From positions 248,001-312,000 of the forward strand of contig CAVXXX010000004.1 in assembly GCA_963765935.1 (NCBI GenBank): a stretch of 64,000 nt of DNA, given 5' to 3'. Origin of the DNA: JAMXLG01 sp963765935. GTDB taxonomy: Bacteria; Vulcanimicrobiota; Vulcanimicrobiia; Vulcanimicrobiales; Vulcanimicrobiaceae. The notes under the pieces were generated by a model. That model searched no databases. It was not told the DNA's origin and saw only the letters and a program-made list of their open reading frames with translations. Below are positions 37,312-45,065 of the stretch, one piece after another (the first letter of the stretch is position 1; each line of letters starts with the position of its first letter). Both the position numbers and the translations under genes were made by a program.

Positions 37312-37961
37312 TTCTCTCGAGCGGAACGAAAAAGCCCAAGATTCATTCGAGCGCATACGTCGCGCCCACCGCAACGGTCAGCGGCGATGTCACGATCGGC
37401 GCAGGAACAGCGATCCTTCACGGCGCCGTCGTCACGTCCGAAGGTGCGCCGGTGACCATCGGCGCGGACTGCGTGATCATGGAGCACGCGGTCGTGAAGG
37501 CGAGCGGCGGGAGCGCGCTGCAGTTTCCGGTGTCGATCGGCGACCGGTGCATGGTTGGTGCGCACGCGTCCGTCATCGGTGCAATATTGCAAAAGGGATG
37601 CGCGATCGGCAGCGGCGCGCGCATCTACAACGGCGTGACGATTCAGTCGAATACGCGCGTTGCGCCCAATGCCGTGAAGGAACCGGCGGCCGACTTCAAC
37701 GAGGCGGTGTTCAACATCGAGAAGGCGCCCGACGCGAATGCGAAAGCGGCGCAAGCATACGCGCAGTTCTTGCGCAAGACCCACGCGCAGGATTCGGTGC
37801 TCGACGCACACGTCAGCAGCGCACCGGCGGCCCGCGCCCGCGAGGACAAGGATACGCTCGCGGCTCCGGTCGAGGCCGACACCGTCGTCGACGTCATGAT
37901 GCTGGAGCTTCAAGAAATGGAAGCCCGCCGCCGAGAAGCCCTCAAGAAACCCAAGCGATAA
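37308..37961 (+). CDS. Left-handed beta-helix (gamma-carbonic anhydrase-like) protein
   Basis: These 217 residues start with KIHSSAYVAPTATVSGDVTI and continue in hexapeptide turns (GAGTAILHGAVV, GADCVIMEHAVVKA, GAHASVIGAIL). The metal-binding His pattern of gamma-carbonic anhydrase may be present (MEHAVV, GAHASV), but other acyltransferase-like roles are possible. A 70-residue acidic/Ala-rich C-terminal tail (KAAQAYAQFLRKTHAQ onwards) is unusual. It sits inside the ABC exporter operon between ATPase and first permease. Confidence 0.82.
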   Translation: MILSSGTKKPKIHSSAYVAPTATVSGDVTIGAGTAILHGAVVTSEGAPVTIGADCVIMEHAVVKASGGSALQFPVSIGDRCMVGAHASVIGAILQKGCAIGSGARIYNGVTIQSNTRVAPNAVKEPAADFNEAVFNIEKAPDANAKAAQAYAQFLRKTHAQDSVLDAHVSSAPAARAREDKDTLAAPVEADTVVDVMMLELQEMEARRREALKKPKR

Positions 37962-37968
37962 CGCCTTC

Positions 37969-38760
37969 GTGGTAGCCGAACCCTACATCGAGTTTGCGAA
38001 AAAAGCGTTTGCGCGTGAAGCGACGTATCGGATGGAGGTTTTGACCGAAGTCGGATCGCTCGTGCTACGCGTGTATTTGCTCCGGTCGCTGTGGACGGCG
38101 TTGTATTCGCAGAATGCGATGCCGCTCAACTTGCCGCTGCATTCGATGATCACGTATGCGACGGTTTCGCTCTTGATGTCGCTGATTCTCGAAGTCGATG
38201 GCACGCGGTTGATCCGTGAGAAGATTCGCGAAGGGACGATCGCTACGGATTTGATGAAGCCGATCAGCGTGCCGATGTACTTCTTCTCCGACGGCATCGG
38301 ACAGACCGTGCTTCACGCCGTGCTCGTGATTCCGTCGCTGCTCTTTGCGTTGCTGCTCGTGCACATCGACGTGCCGCCGCTCGCAACGCTCGCCGTTTTT
38401 GCCGTATCGTTTTTGCTCGGCTACTGCGTGAACTTCTTCGTCAACTTCTTGATGAATTCGATCGCGTTTTGGACGCTCGAGACGTTCGCGGTACAGCTGG
38501 TCGTGCGCTGGGTCTCAGACCTGCTCTCGGGGCAGATCATCCCGTTGACGTTTTTCCCTGGAGTCATCGGGCGTGTCGTGTTTGGGCTGCCGTTTGCGGC
38601 GATTTACTCCACGCCGCTGCTGATTTATGTCGGCGTTATTCCGCGTTCACAGTGGGCGACATACTTGCTCGTTCAGGCCATCTGGCTCGTGCTCTTCGGC
38701 ACGCTTTCCACACTAGTTTGGCGAGCCGCGTCGCGCCGAGTCGTCATTCAGGGCGGTTGA
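37969..38760 (+). CDS. ABC-2 family permease 1 (DUF990/PF06182)
   Basis: This 263-residue membrane protein has six helices. It begins at a GTG with VAEPYIEFAKKAFAREATYRM and contains the family loop LIREKIREGTIATDLMKPIS and QIIPLTFFPGVIGRVVFGLPFAAIY. This is the first of two homologous permeases that pair with the ATPase at 36304. The stop is 3 bases from the convergent CorA stop, so the operon is cut here by the minus-strand block. The exported substrate is unknown. Confidence 0.88.
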   Translation: MVAEPYIEFAKKAFAREATYRMEVLTEVGSLVLRVYLLRSLWTALYSQNAMPLNLPLHSMITYATVSLLMSLILEVDGTRLIREKIREGTIATDLMKPISVPMYFFSDGIGQTVLHAVLVIPSLLFALLLVHIDVPPLATLAVFAVSFLLGYCVNFFVNFLMNSIAFWTLETFAVQLVVRWVSDLLSGQIIPLTFFPGVIGRVVFGLPFAAIYSTPLLIYVGVIPRSQWATYLLVQAIWLVLFGTLSTLVWRAASRRVVIQGG

Positions 38761-38763
38761 CCC

Positions 38764-39753
38764 TCAGAACCATCGTTTGCGTTTGAAGTACGTGAGGAGT
38801 ACGGCGAGCGCGACGACTTCTAAGGCGACGCCGTAGAGAAAGAAGTCGCGGCGCGTCGCGATTCCGTTGACGAGATAGCCGAAGTTCTGGCCGAAGAATC
38901 CGGTCAGATACGTGAGCGGGAGGAAGATGGTCGCGATGATCGTGAGCTGTTTCGCGACTTCGTTCTGTTGGTTCGCCGTCAAGCCGAGGTGGATCTCCAA
39001 CGCGCTATTCACGAGATCGCGCGCCGAGTCGATCTCTTCGTTCACCCGCGTTGCGTGATCGTAGATATCTCGAAAATACGGCTGCTCCGGCGCTTGAATG
39101 ATGCCGAGATCATTGCGTTCGACGGCAATCAGAATTTCACGCATCGGAAGCACGGCGCGACGGAATTGCTGAATCACTTTCTTCATGTCGAAGATTTCGA
39201 TCAGTGCCTGACGCGTCTGCACGCCTTCCTCGAAGAGCGTGCCTTCGAGGTCGTTGACCCGTTCTTCGAGCGTTTCCGCCGCCGGCCAGTAGCCGTCGAC
39301 GAGCGTATCGAGAATCGCATAAAGCAGCGCGCCCGAGTTGCGTTCGAGATTCTCCGGCTGGTGCTCCCACCGGCGTTTGATTTCGTCCAGCGGATAAGCG
39401 GGCTCGGCGCGCACCGTAATGAGAAATTGGCGTCCCGCGAAGATTGCGATCTCGTGTACGGAGATGCCACCGTCGCCGTCGCGCTCGAGCACACCGTGCA
39501 CGACGAGGAACCAATACTTTTCGTAGCTCTCGATCTTCGAACGCTGATGCGATTGCACCGCGTCCTCGATCGCGAGCGGGTGGAGATGGAACTCTTCCTG
39601 GAGCACCGTGAGATCGCTCTCTTTCGGCGCAACGATGTCGAACCACAGGAACGACCATGGATCTTTGATCAGCTCGCTGATCGTCGAGAGATCCCTGATG
39701 GGATGGGCCGTTTTATTCCCGTCGTAAACGAGGCAGGTCGTCGAACTCGCCAT
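38764..39753 (-). CDS. CorA-family divalent cation transporter
   Basis: This 329-residue protein has a large N-terminal cytoplasmic funnel and two C-terminal helices. The pore motif reads GFFGQNF in place of the common GMNF, and YLTGFFGQNFGYL follows IFLPLT. The GxN core is kept, so Mg2+ or Co2+/Ni2+ conduction remains possible. The ATG at 39753 is preferred over an upstream one. A degenerate repeat copy begins about 30 bases upstream. Confidence 0.88.
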   Translation of the reverse strand: MASSTTCLVYDGNKTAHPIRDLSTISELIKDPWSFLWFDIVAPKESDLTVLQEEFHLHPLAIEDAVQSHQRSKIESYEKYWFLVVHGVLERDGDGGISVHEIAIFAGRQFLITVRAEPAYPLDEIKRRWEHQPENLERNSGALLYAILDTLVDGYWPAAETLEERVNDLEGTLFEEGVQTRQALIEIFDMKKVIQQFRRAVLPMREILIAVERNDLGIIQAPEQPYFRDIYDHATRVNEEIDSARDLVNSALEIHLGLTANQQNEVAKQLTIIATIFLPLTYLTGFFGQNFGYLVNGIATRRDFFLYGVALEVVALAVLLTYFKRKRWF

Positions 39754-39773
39754 ACCGGGCGTCCTTCGCCCTT

Positions 39774-40370
39774 CTACGAAGGCTGTCCTGAGCAAAGCTG
39801 ACGGACAATGCTATGAAACTTGTCTTCGAATGCCGGATCGTTCATCGCTTTGCCGATCTCCGGTAGACTCATCGTCTTCGCGAACTGCTCCGCGGCGAGG
39901 TCCGGTGCCGGTAGGCGCCATTTTCTCGCTTGCATATGCGGCGGAACCCTCGATCCATACGTCCTGCCACGTCGGGGCATTGGCTTGCCGCTTTCCGGTG
40001 TATTTTTCGAGCTGGTAGATGTGGAAGAGTTCGTGCGCGATGATCACGCCGACGTTCACGTCGGCGCCATCGAACTCCGCCAATCCGTCGATGCCGAAAA
40101 AAACGCCCGTCTTATCGAATAGATCGTGCGAAATCGGGAAGGGCCGTTTGCACGCTGGAGAGATCGTCAGGAAGCTGCGAGCGGATTCTTGCGTCGATCG
40201 TTCGCATTGCGGGAATGTACGGACGCCCGAACGCGTTGCGCTTCCGTATAATGACCGTCCCACACCCGCCAAAAAGCAGGCATGATATCGACGATCTTGA
40301 TTGATGGCGGCGGCGCGGGTGCTGCGCCTAGCAACAGCGCACAGAAGAGAAGTTGTACGAGTTTGTGCAT
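39774..40370 (-). pseudogene. Frameshifted putative HExxH metalloprotease
   Basis: The gene starts with a signal-like MHKLVQLLFCALLLGAA and continues PPPSIKIVDIMPAFWRVWDG. It then needs three frame changes: near 40225 (to FGRPYIPAMRTIDARIRSQL), near 40125 (to HDLFDKTGVFFGIDGL) and near 39935 (to KWRLPAPDLAAEQFAKT). The middle part holds HELFHIYQLEKYTGK, a zinc-peptidase HExxH motif. Intact, it would be a secreted peptidase of about 200 residues. Two of the shifts sit near short A/C runs, so sequencing error is possible. Confidence 0.75.
39783..39807 (+). repeat. Degenerate copy of the dispersed repeat (upstream of corA)
   Basis: CTGTCCTGAGCAAAGCTGAC and the following GGAC resemble the opposite-strand form of the repeat with its centre changed. 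It spans the stop codon region of the broken protease gene and lies close upstream of corA, so it may touch corA control. Confidence 0.45.
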
Positions 40371-40380
40371 GGGCAGGCGA

Positions 40381-40404
40381 TCCTTCGACAAGCTCAGGAT
40401 GACA
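40381..40404 (+). repeat. Dispersed short repeat, intergenic copy
   Basis: CCTTCGACAAGCTCAGGATG and flanking bases match the metH copy at 2442-2465 with one difference. It lies between the UBP zinc-finger gene end (40410) and the broken protease gene start (40370). Confidence 0.75.
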
Positions 40405-40409
40405 GAGGG

Positions 40410-40676
40410 CTACTGCGCGAAGACTTCGTCGATGTAGCACCAGCGCCAATTTTCGCCGGGTTGGAACGAGCGGACGACGGGATGTTCCGTGGCGTGGAAA
40501 TGTTTCGTCGCGTGGTGGTTTTTGGAGCTGTCGCAGCAGCCGATGTGGCCGCAGGTGAGGCAGAGGCGGAGATGCACCCAACTGTCTCCGGTCTTTAAGC
40601 ACTCTTCGCAGCCTTCCGGCGTCAGCGGTTTGGGATTGCCGGCCTCTTCGATGTGGGTGCAGGTTGCTGTTTCCAT
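40410..40676 (-). CDS. UBP-type zinc-finger protein
   Basis: This 88-residue protein has the zinc pattern of ZnF_UBP: C..H at CTHIEEAG, CEEC, CLTCGHIGCC and HHATKHFHATEHP. Bacterial single-domain UBP fingers are of unknown function and probably bind a C-terminal peptide. The ATG at 40676 overlaps the pirin stop as TAATG, so it is co-translated with pirin. Confidence 0.9.
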   Translation of the reverse strand: METATCTHIEEAGNPKPLTPEGCEECLKTGDSWVHLRLCLTCGHIGCCDSSKNHHATKHFHATEHPVVRSFQPGENWRWCYIDEVFAQ

Positions 40677-41395
40677 TATGCGACTCCCGGTGTATCCCAA
40701 AGTACGAGTTCGCCGTTTCCCGTAATGTCGAGCCTATGCACATCGTACAGACGCACCGCATCGCCCTTTGCAAGTTTCTCGCCGTTCACCTCGACCGTGC
40801 CGCCGGCGACGAAGAGAAAGCCATATCGTTGCGGCGAGAAGTCGTAGACGGGTAACGAGCCGCTGACACGCGCGACGGAGAACGTTGCGGTTTGCGTGAT
40901 GCGAATCGGCGCGTCAATGTGTTCCTCACCGCTGACTATGCGCAGCCATTTATTGTGGCGCGCCTCCGGATCGAAATCCATTTGGCCGTACGACGGCGCT
41001 TCACCGGTGCGCCCGGGGAGAACCCACATTTGCACGAGATGGAGCTCTTCGCTGCCGCCGTTGTACTCGCTGTGGCGAACTCCCGTACCGGCGCTCATGA
41101 ATTGCACGCCGCCCGGACCCACGACACCACGATTTCCGATGCTGTCTTGATGCGTCAGCTCACCCGCAAGAACGTACGTCACGATCTCCATATCGCGATG
41201 CGGATGCGGCGGAAAACCGTTGTGGCCGCCGATGTAGTCGTCGTTGAAGACGCGCAGCGCGCCCCAATGCAGATTCTTTTCATCGAAATATTCGGCGAAG
41301 CTGAACGAATGGTACGTCTTCAGCCAGCCGTGATCGAAGAATGCGCGATCGGCCGAACGTTGGACGGCAAATACGGGCGTCGTGGTCTGTGCCAT
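40676..41395 (-). CDS. Pirin family protein (YhhW-like)
   Basis: This 239-residue bicupin has the pirin signature HPHRDMEIVTYV with metal ligands, and GTGVRHSEYN with the remaining His and Glu. The N-terminal FDHGWLKTYHSFSFAEYF is typical of YhhW, a quercetinase. Function in the cell could be redox sensing, dioxygenase or regulation. It lies 10 bases after the glycosylase gene on the same strand and overlaps the UBP finger gene. Confidence 0.92.
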   Translation of the reverse strand: MAQTTTPVFAVQRSADRAFFDHGWLKTYHSFSFAEYFDEKNLHWGALRVFNDDYIGGHNGFPPHPHRDMEIVTYVLAGELTHQDSIGNRGVVGPGGVQFMSAGTGVRHSEYNGGSEELHLVQMWVLPGRTGEAPSYGQMDFDPEARHNKWLRIVSGEEHIDAPIRITQTATFSVARVSGSLPVYDFSPQRYGFLFVAGGTVEVNGEKLAKGDAVRLYDVHRLDITGNGELVLWDTPGVA

Positions 41396-41405
41396 AGCAC
41401 CCGCT

Positions 41406-42305
41406 TCAATCGGCCGTCAGCGGAACAAGGTTGCGTATTCGCCCCAAGAGGAGATGGTAGTACAGCATGCCGCGCATCGGTCCTAAGCGGTCGAGCACGG
41501 CATCGACATCGATTTCCGGATCCCCCGAGAGCAGTTTGATCGTTCGCGCGACGCCGGAATCGCGCATTGGGAAGGTATCGAGCCGGCCGAAGCCGCGCAG
41601 CAACACGACGGCTGCACTCCACGGGCCGATGCCGCGAATGCGAACCAAGCGCTCGGAGGCGGCGGGTGTCGGCAGTGCCTCGATCTCACCTTCCGTTACT
41701 TCGCCGCTTTCAATCGCATCGGCGACGGAACGGAGATGCATCAGTTTGTTTGTTGAGAGTCCTGCTCCGCGCAGCGTCGACTCTTTCGCGCGCAGCACGG
41801 CGTGCGGTGTCGGAAAAGCGATGAGATCGATGCCGTCAATCTGGACGCGTTCGCCGATCGCTTCGACGACGCGTCGCATGATCGCAGCCGCCGCGTGAAT
41901 ACTGATCTGCTGAAAGACGATCGCGTGCGCGCACGCTTCGAAGAGAGACGCATAACGCGGTGGATGGACACCGCGAACTTCGCTCGCGATGCGCGCTAGC
42001 CAGGGGATGCGTGAAGCACGTCGTTCCCAATCGGTTATGTCGAACTCCGTCCCAAGCATTTTTTGAACGGTCGGTACGATGGCGTGCGTATCTCGCGCGC
42101 TTGTCTGGAGCTCGAGAGGACCGTCTTCGCGCTGCGTGACCCGCAGGGCTGCCGTTTTGCCGGCGTGCGAAAGTGCCCGGTAATACGCGCCGTCAGGCCC
42201 GACGACGTCCACCACGTTGGCGGCGAGGCGGCGCAGCGCGTCGACCGTGAGATCCAAACGGTACGGCTGCGTGACGGGGATGATGTCGCGCGTGGTGAAT
42301 CGCAT
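41406..42305 (-). CDS. AlkA-like DNA-3-methyladenine glycosylase II
   Basis: This 299-residue protein has an N-terminal AlkA-type beta domain (VTQPYRLDLTVDALRRLAANV). A helix-hairpin-helix motif LVRIRGIGPWSAAVVLL near residue 225 and the catalytic Asp in FPMRDSGVAR follow. It excises alkylated bases such as 3-methyladenine. It is the first gene of the minus-strand block, starting 5 bases from the divergent permease 2 gene. Confidence 0.9.
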   Translation of the reverse strand: MRFTTRDIIPVTQPYRLDLTVDALRRLAANVVDVVGPDGAYYRALSHAGKTAALRVTQREDGPLELQTSARDTHAIVPTVQKMLGTEFDITDWERRASRIPWLARIASEVRGVHPPRYASLFEACAHAIVFQQISIHAAAAIMRRVVEAIGERVQIDGIDLIAFPTPHAVLRAKESTLRGAGLSTNKLMHLRSVADAIESGEVTEGEIEALPTPAASERLVRIRGIGPWSAAVVLLRGFGRLDTFPMRDSGVARTIKLLSGDPEIDVDAVLDRLGPMRGMLYYHLLLGRIRNLVPLTAD

Positions 42306-42310
42306 CAGCG

Positions 42311-43105
42311 ATGCTCGCCGCTTACGTGCAGTACTGGCGCATAAACGTCTTGACGATGCTCGAATACCGGGCCAATTTCATCATGTGGTTCGGATTCACG
42401 ATCGTCTATCACGGCGTTGCGCTCGCCGCGCTCTACGTGACGATGCGGCAATTCCCGTCGATGAACGGCTGGAGTTTCCGCGAGATGTTCTTCCTCTATG
42501 CGTTGTGGATGTGCGGGCATGAGCTTCACAACGTCCTCTTCTTCAATATCGTCACCGTCCCGGAATTCGTGCGTGAGGGTCGCTTCGACCGTTTTCTCGT
42601 GCGTCCCCTCGATACGCTCTTCCAAGTCATTACGGTGCCGCAACAAATCTCTCCGGACGGAATTTTTCTCGCAATCGCCACGCTGATCGCCGCAATTGCG
42701 GCAGCGCACGTGCGCGTCGATGCGGTGCTCGTGCTCTTCCTTCCGCTCATTGTCATCGGCGGGACGCTGATCGACTTGGGCATCTCGCTCGTCGTTGCGA
42801 CGCTGTCCTTTTGGTTCGTCCGTGTGGACACGCTGCGTTGGGTCGTGATGTCGCTCGAACAAGATTTCACGCGGTATCCGATTAGCATTTACACGCGAGG
42901 CGTGCGCATCGTCCTCGCATTCGTCTTCCCCTTTGCGTTCATGAACTATTTTCCGGCAACGTACTTCTTGCAGAAAGCGGAAAGCGGACTCCACTTGAAT
43001 CCTGCCGTCGGACTCTTGACGCCCGCCATCGGTGCGGCGTGGTTTCTCGCCTCGTACGCCTTCTGGCGCATCGGCCTGCGCCATTATCAGGGAACGGGCT
43101 CGTGA
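42311..43105 (+). CDS. ABC-2 family permease 2 (DUF990/PF06182)
   Basis: This 264-residue membrane protein has six helices. MLAAYVQYWRINVLTMLEYR resembles the start of the partner permease. VREGRFDRFLVRPLDTLFQV is the family cytoplasmic loop, and TRYPISIYTRGVRIVLAFVFP completes the fold. It is separated from its ATPase and permease 1 by 3.5 kb of minus-strand genes. Its TGA overlaps the serine hydrolase start as GTGA, so the two are coupled. Confidence 0.88.
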   Translation: MLAAYVQYWRINVLTMLEYRANFIMWFGFTIVYHGVALAALYVTMRQFPSMNGWSFREMFFLYALWMCGHELHNVLFFNIVTVPEFVREGRFDRFLVRPLDTLFQVITVPQQISPDGIFLAIATLIAAIAAAHVRVDAVLVLFLPLIVIGGTLIDLGISLVVATLSFWFVRVDTLRWVVMSLEQDFTRYPISIYTRGVRIVLAFVFPFAFMNYFPATYFLQKAESGLHLNPAVGLLTPAIGAAWFLASYAFWRIGLRHYQGTGS

Positions 43106-43974
43106 AGCGCCACGCGTTTCTTGCTGGGCTCGGCGCCTTCGCCGCGCTTCCGCTTCACGTGCGCGCAAGCGTCTACGATCGCGTGGAAGCGATCGCGCGC
43201 ACCGTGCCGGGAACGATCGGCGTCTATTGCCGTACGCTCGCGGAGGGACCGCCGCTCTTCGATTACCACAGCGCGCAGTCGTTCCCGACGGCGTCGACCA
43301 TCAAAGTGTTGATCATGGCAACGGCGTTTGCGATGGAAGAGCAGCGCCCCGGAACGCTCGGCGAGTGGATCACGACCCATCGCAGCGACCTCATCGGCGG
43401 CTCCGACTTCATGGCGGAGCAGCACGACCGCGCGCGCTTTCGCGTCCGCGAGCTGCTTATTCCGATGATTCAGCTGAGCGACAACACCGCGAGCAATTAC
43501 CTTATGACATTCTTCGGCTTCGATACGATCAACGCCGTCGGTGCTCGTATCGGCATGACGTCGACTCGTCTCGCGCGCCACTTTCTCGACTACAGCGCGA
43601 TCGTGCATCATCACGACAACGTCACGACGCCGCAGGATATGGCGACGCTTCTCTATTCGATCGCGCACGGTGCGCGCGAGGGCTTGCAAACGGTTGCGAG
43701 TCCGGAGCACTGCAAACGCATGATCGCGATCATGCTTGGGCAAACGGATCGCGACGGCATTCCGGCCGGCCTCCCGGCGGGAACGCAAGTCGCAAACAAG
43801 ACCGGCGAGATCGACGGAACGCGCAACGACATCGCGATCGTCGAACCGTTTGCCGATTCGCCGTACATTCTCACCGTTTACAGCAAGGACGTAACGAATT
43901 ACAACGCGGTGTACGATGCGATGCATCGCATCGCGCGATTATCATACCGGCTAGCGGGTCACAGCGACGTCTAG
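43102..43974 (+). CDS. Class A beta-lactamase-like serine hydrolase lacking the Glu166 motif
   Basis: This 290-residue protein begins at the GTG in GTGA, giving a signal-like N-terminus KRHAFLAGLGAFAALPLHV. The motifs are STIK (nucleophile) in TASTIKVLIM, SDN in LSDNTASN and KTG in NKTGEIDG. The omega-loop region reads HFLDYSAIVHHHDNVTTPQD, without the ExxLN that activates deacylation water in class A beta-lactamases. It is thus more likely a PF13354 hydrolase or carboxypeptidase. It is the last gene of the ABC operon segment. Confidence 0.87.
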   Translation: MKRHAFLAGLGAFAALPLHVRASVYDRVEAIARTVPGTIGVYCRTLAEGPPLFDYHSAQSFPTASTIKVLIMATAFAMEEQRPGTLGEWITTHRSDLIGGSDFMAEQHDRARFRVRELLIPMIQLSDNTASNYLMTFFGFDTINAVGARIGMTSTRLARHFLDYSAIVHHHDNVTTPQDMATLLYSIAHGAREGLQTVASPEHCKRMIAIMLGQTDRDGIPAGLPAGTQVANKTGEIDGTRNDIAIVEPFADSPYILTVYSKDVTNYNAVYDAMHRIARLSYRLAGHSDV

Positions 43975-43976
43975 AT

Positions 43977-44468
43977 CTAGGCGCCCTTCGGTTCGACTTT
44001 GACGTCGTTCATTTTGTCGCCGCGGCGGATCGCGTCGAGCGTTTCGTATCCGTCGGAGAGCTGACCGAACACCGTATATTGTTTGTCTAAGAACCGCGCG
44101 TCGTTCAAGCAAATGTAGAACTGGGAACCCGCGGAATCCGGGTTTGATGAGCGTGCCATCGCGACGGTGCCCCGAAGATGCGGTTTGTCGTTGAATTCGG
44201 CTTTTAAACGATAGCCCGGACCGCCGGTTCCATCGCCCTCGGGGTCTCCGCCCTGAATCACGAAGCCTGGTTCGACGCGATGAAACGCGAGGCCATCGTA
44301 AAATCCGTCTTCGGCGAGCTTGATGAACGCCGCGCTGTGCATCGGCGCATCATCAGGAAAAAAGGTAAAGACCATATCGCCCTTATCCGTCGAGATACGC
44401 ACTTGCGAATTGCGGGCGCGTTCCGTATAGTCGGCAAGCTCGTCGGCTTGCGGGGGTGTGCGTGCCAT
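43977..44468 (-). CDS. Cyclophilin-type peptidylprolyl isomerase
   Basis: This 163-residue protein has the cyclophilin core: FHRVEPGFVIQGGDPEGDGTGGPG, GTVAMARSSNPDSAGSQFYI and YTVFGQLSDG. It catalyses cis/trans isomerisation of prolyl bonds. No signal peptide is seen, so it is cytoplasmic. The start is ATG at 44468. A hairpin with T-run on the other strand lies just upstream. Confidence 0.95.
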   Translation of the reverse strand: MARTPPQADELADYTERARNSQVRISTDKGDMVFTFFPDDAPMHSAAFIKLAEDGFYDGLAFHRVEPGFVIQGGDPEGDGTGGPGYRLKAEFNDKPHLRGTVAMARSSNPDSAGSQFYICLNDARFLDKQYTVFGQLSDGYETLDAIRRGDKMNDVKVEPKGA

Positions 44469-44489
44469 AGGCCGCGGTGTTGCACGTAT

Positions 44490-44527
44490 CGCTCGCGCGG
44501 CCTGCCGGAAGCGAGCGGTCTTTTTTT
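44490..44527 (+). terminator. Terminator-like hairpin on the plus strand
   Basis: CGCTCGC (44490-44496) pairs with GCGAGCG (44511-44517). The loop contains a nested GGC/GCC pair, and GTC plus seven Ts follow. No plus-strand gene ends nearby, since the serine hydrolase stops at 43974. It may end read-through from the ABC operon or a transcript antisense to the cyclophilin gene. Confidence 0.6.
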
Positions 44528-44582
44528 ACGTCCGTTAGCGGTTTAGGCGCGCGAAGCGCGGGTTATAACCGACTTGGTGCCC

Positions 44583-45053
44583 ATGTCCAGTCATGTCTTC
44601 AGCCGCGAGAACGGCCTCAGCAAACGGACGCTTCATCTAACGATTCCGCCCGATGCGATTTATGCGCGGACGGTCCGGGATGCGTTCCTCGGGTTCGGCA
44701 ATCTCCACGGCATCGCGAATGGCGACGTAGAATCGCTTCTCTTCGCGGTCGGTGAGGCTCTTGCCAATGCCATCGAACATTCGGCGACGGATCTCGACAT
44801 CGAGATTTTCGCCGAAGTCGACGACGAGCGAATCGTTGCGACCGTTGTTGACTACGGTCAAGGTCTCGGCAGTGTACCGCCGCAACGCATGCCGTTGCCG
44901 GAGACGCTTGGCGAGCGCGGCCGCGGTATACCCATCATGCAGTGCTGCAGCGACTTCATGAACGTCAAGAGCACGCCCGGTCACGGGACTGCGATCACGA
45001 TGGGACGCTGGCGGAGCCACTACGAAAACACGGAACGAAAGAGCGTTTCGTAA
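44583..45053 (+). CDS. Anti-sigma regulatory factor-like ATP-binding protein
   Basis: This 156-residue HATPase_c domain (RsbW/SpoIIAB type) has the N box GEALANAIEHS, G1 in VDYGQGLG and G2 in GERGRGIPIM. Such proteins bind or phosphorylate a STAS antagonist or sigma factor. No STAS, sigma or PP2C gene is in the window. An ATG at 44583 is preferred to upstream TTG (44574) or GTG (44577), which are also possible. Confidence 0.85.
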   Translation: MSSHVFSRENGLSKRTLHLTIPPDAIYARTVRDAFLGFGNLHGIANGDVESLLFAVGEALANAIEHSATDLDIEIFAEVDDERIVATVVDYGQGLGSVPPQRMPLPETLGERGRGIPIMQCCSDFMNVKSTPGHGTAITMGRWRSHYENTERKSVS

Positions 45054-45065
45054 AATACCCGGCGC

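Noticed and set aside
42305..43926. Minus-strand frames of 287 and 279 codons
   Set aside because: Antisense shadows of permease 2 and the serine hydrolase, Arg/His/Asp-rich with no motif.
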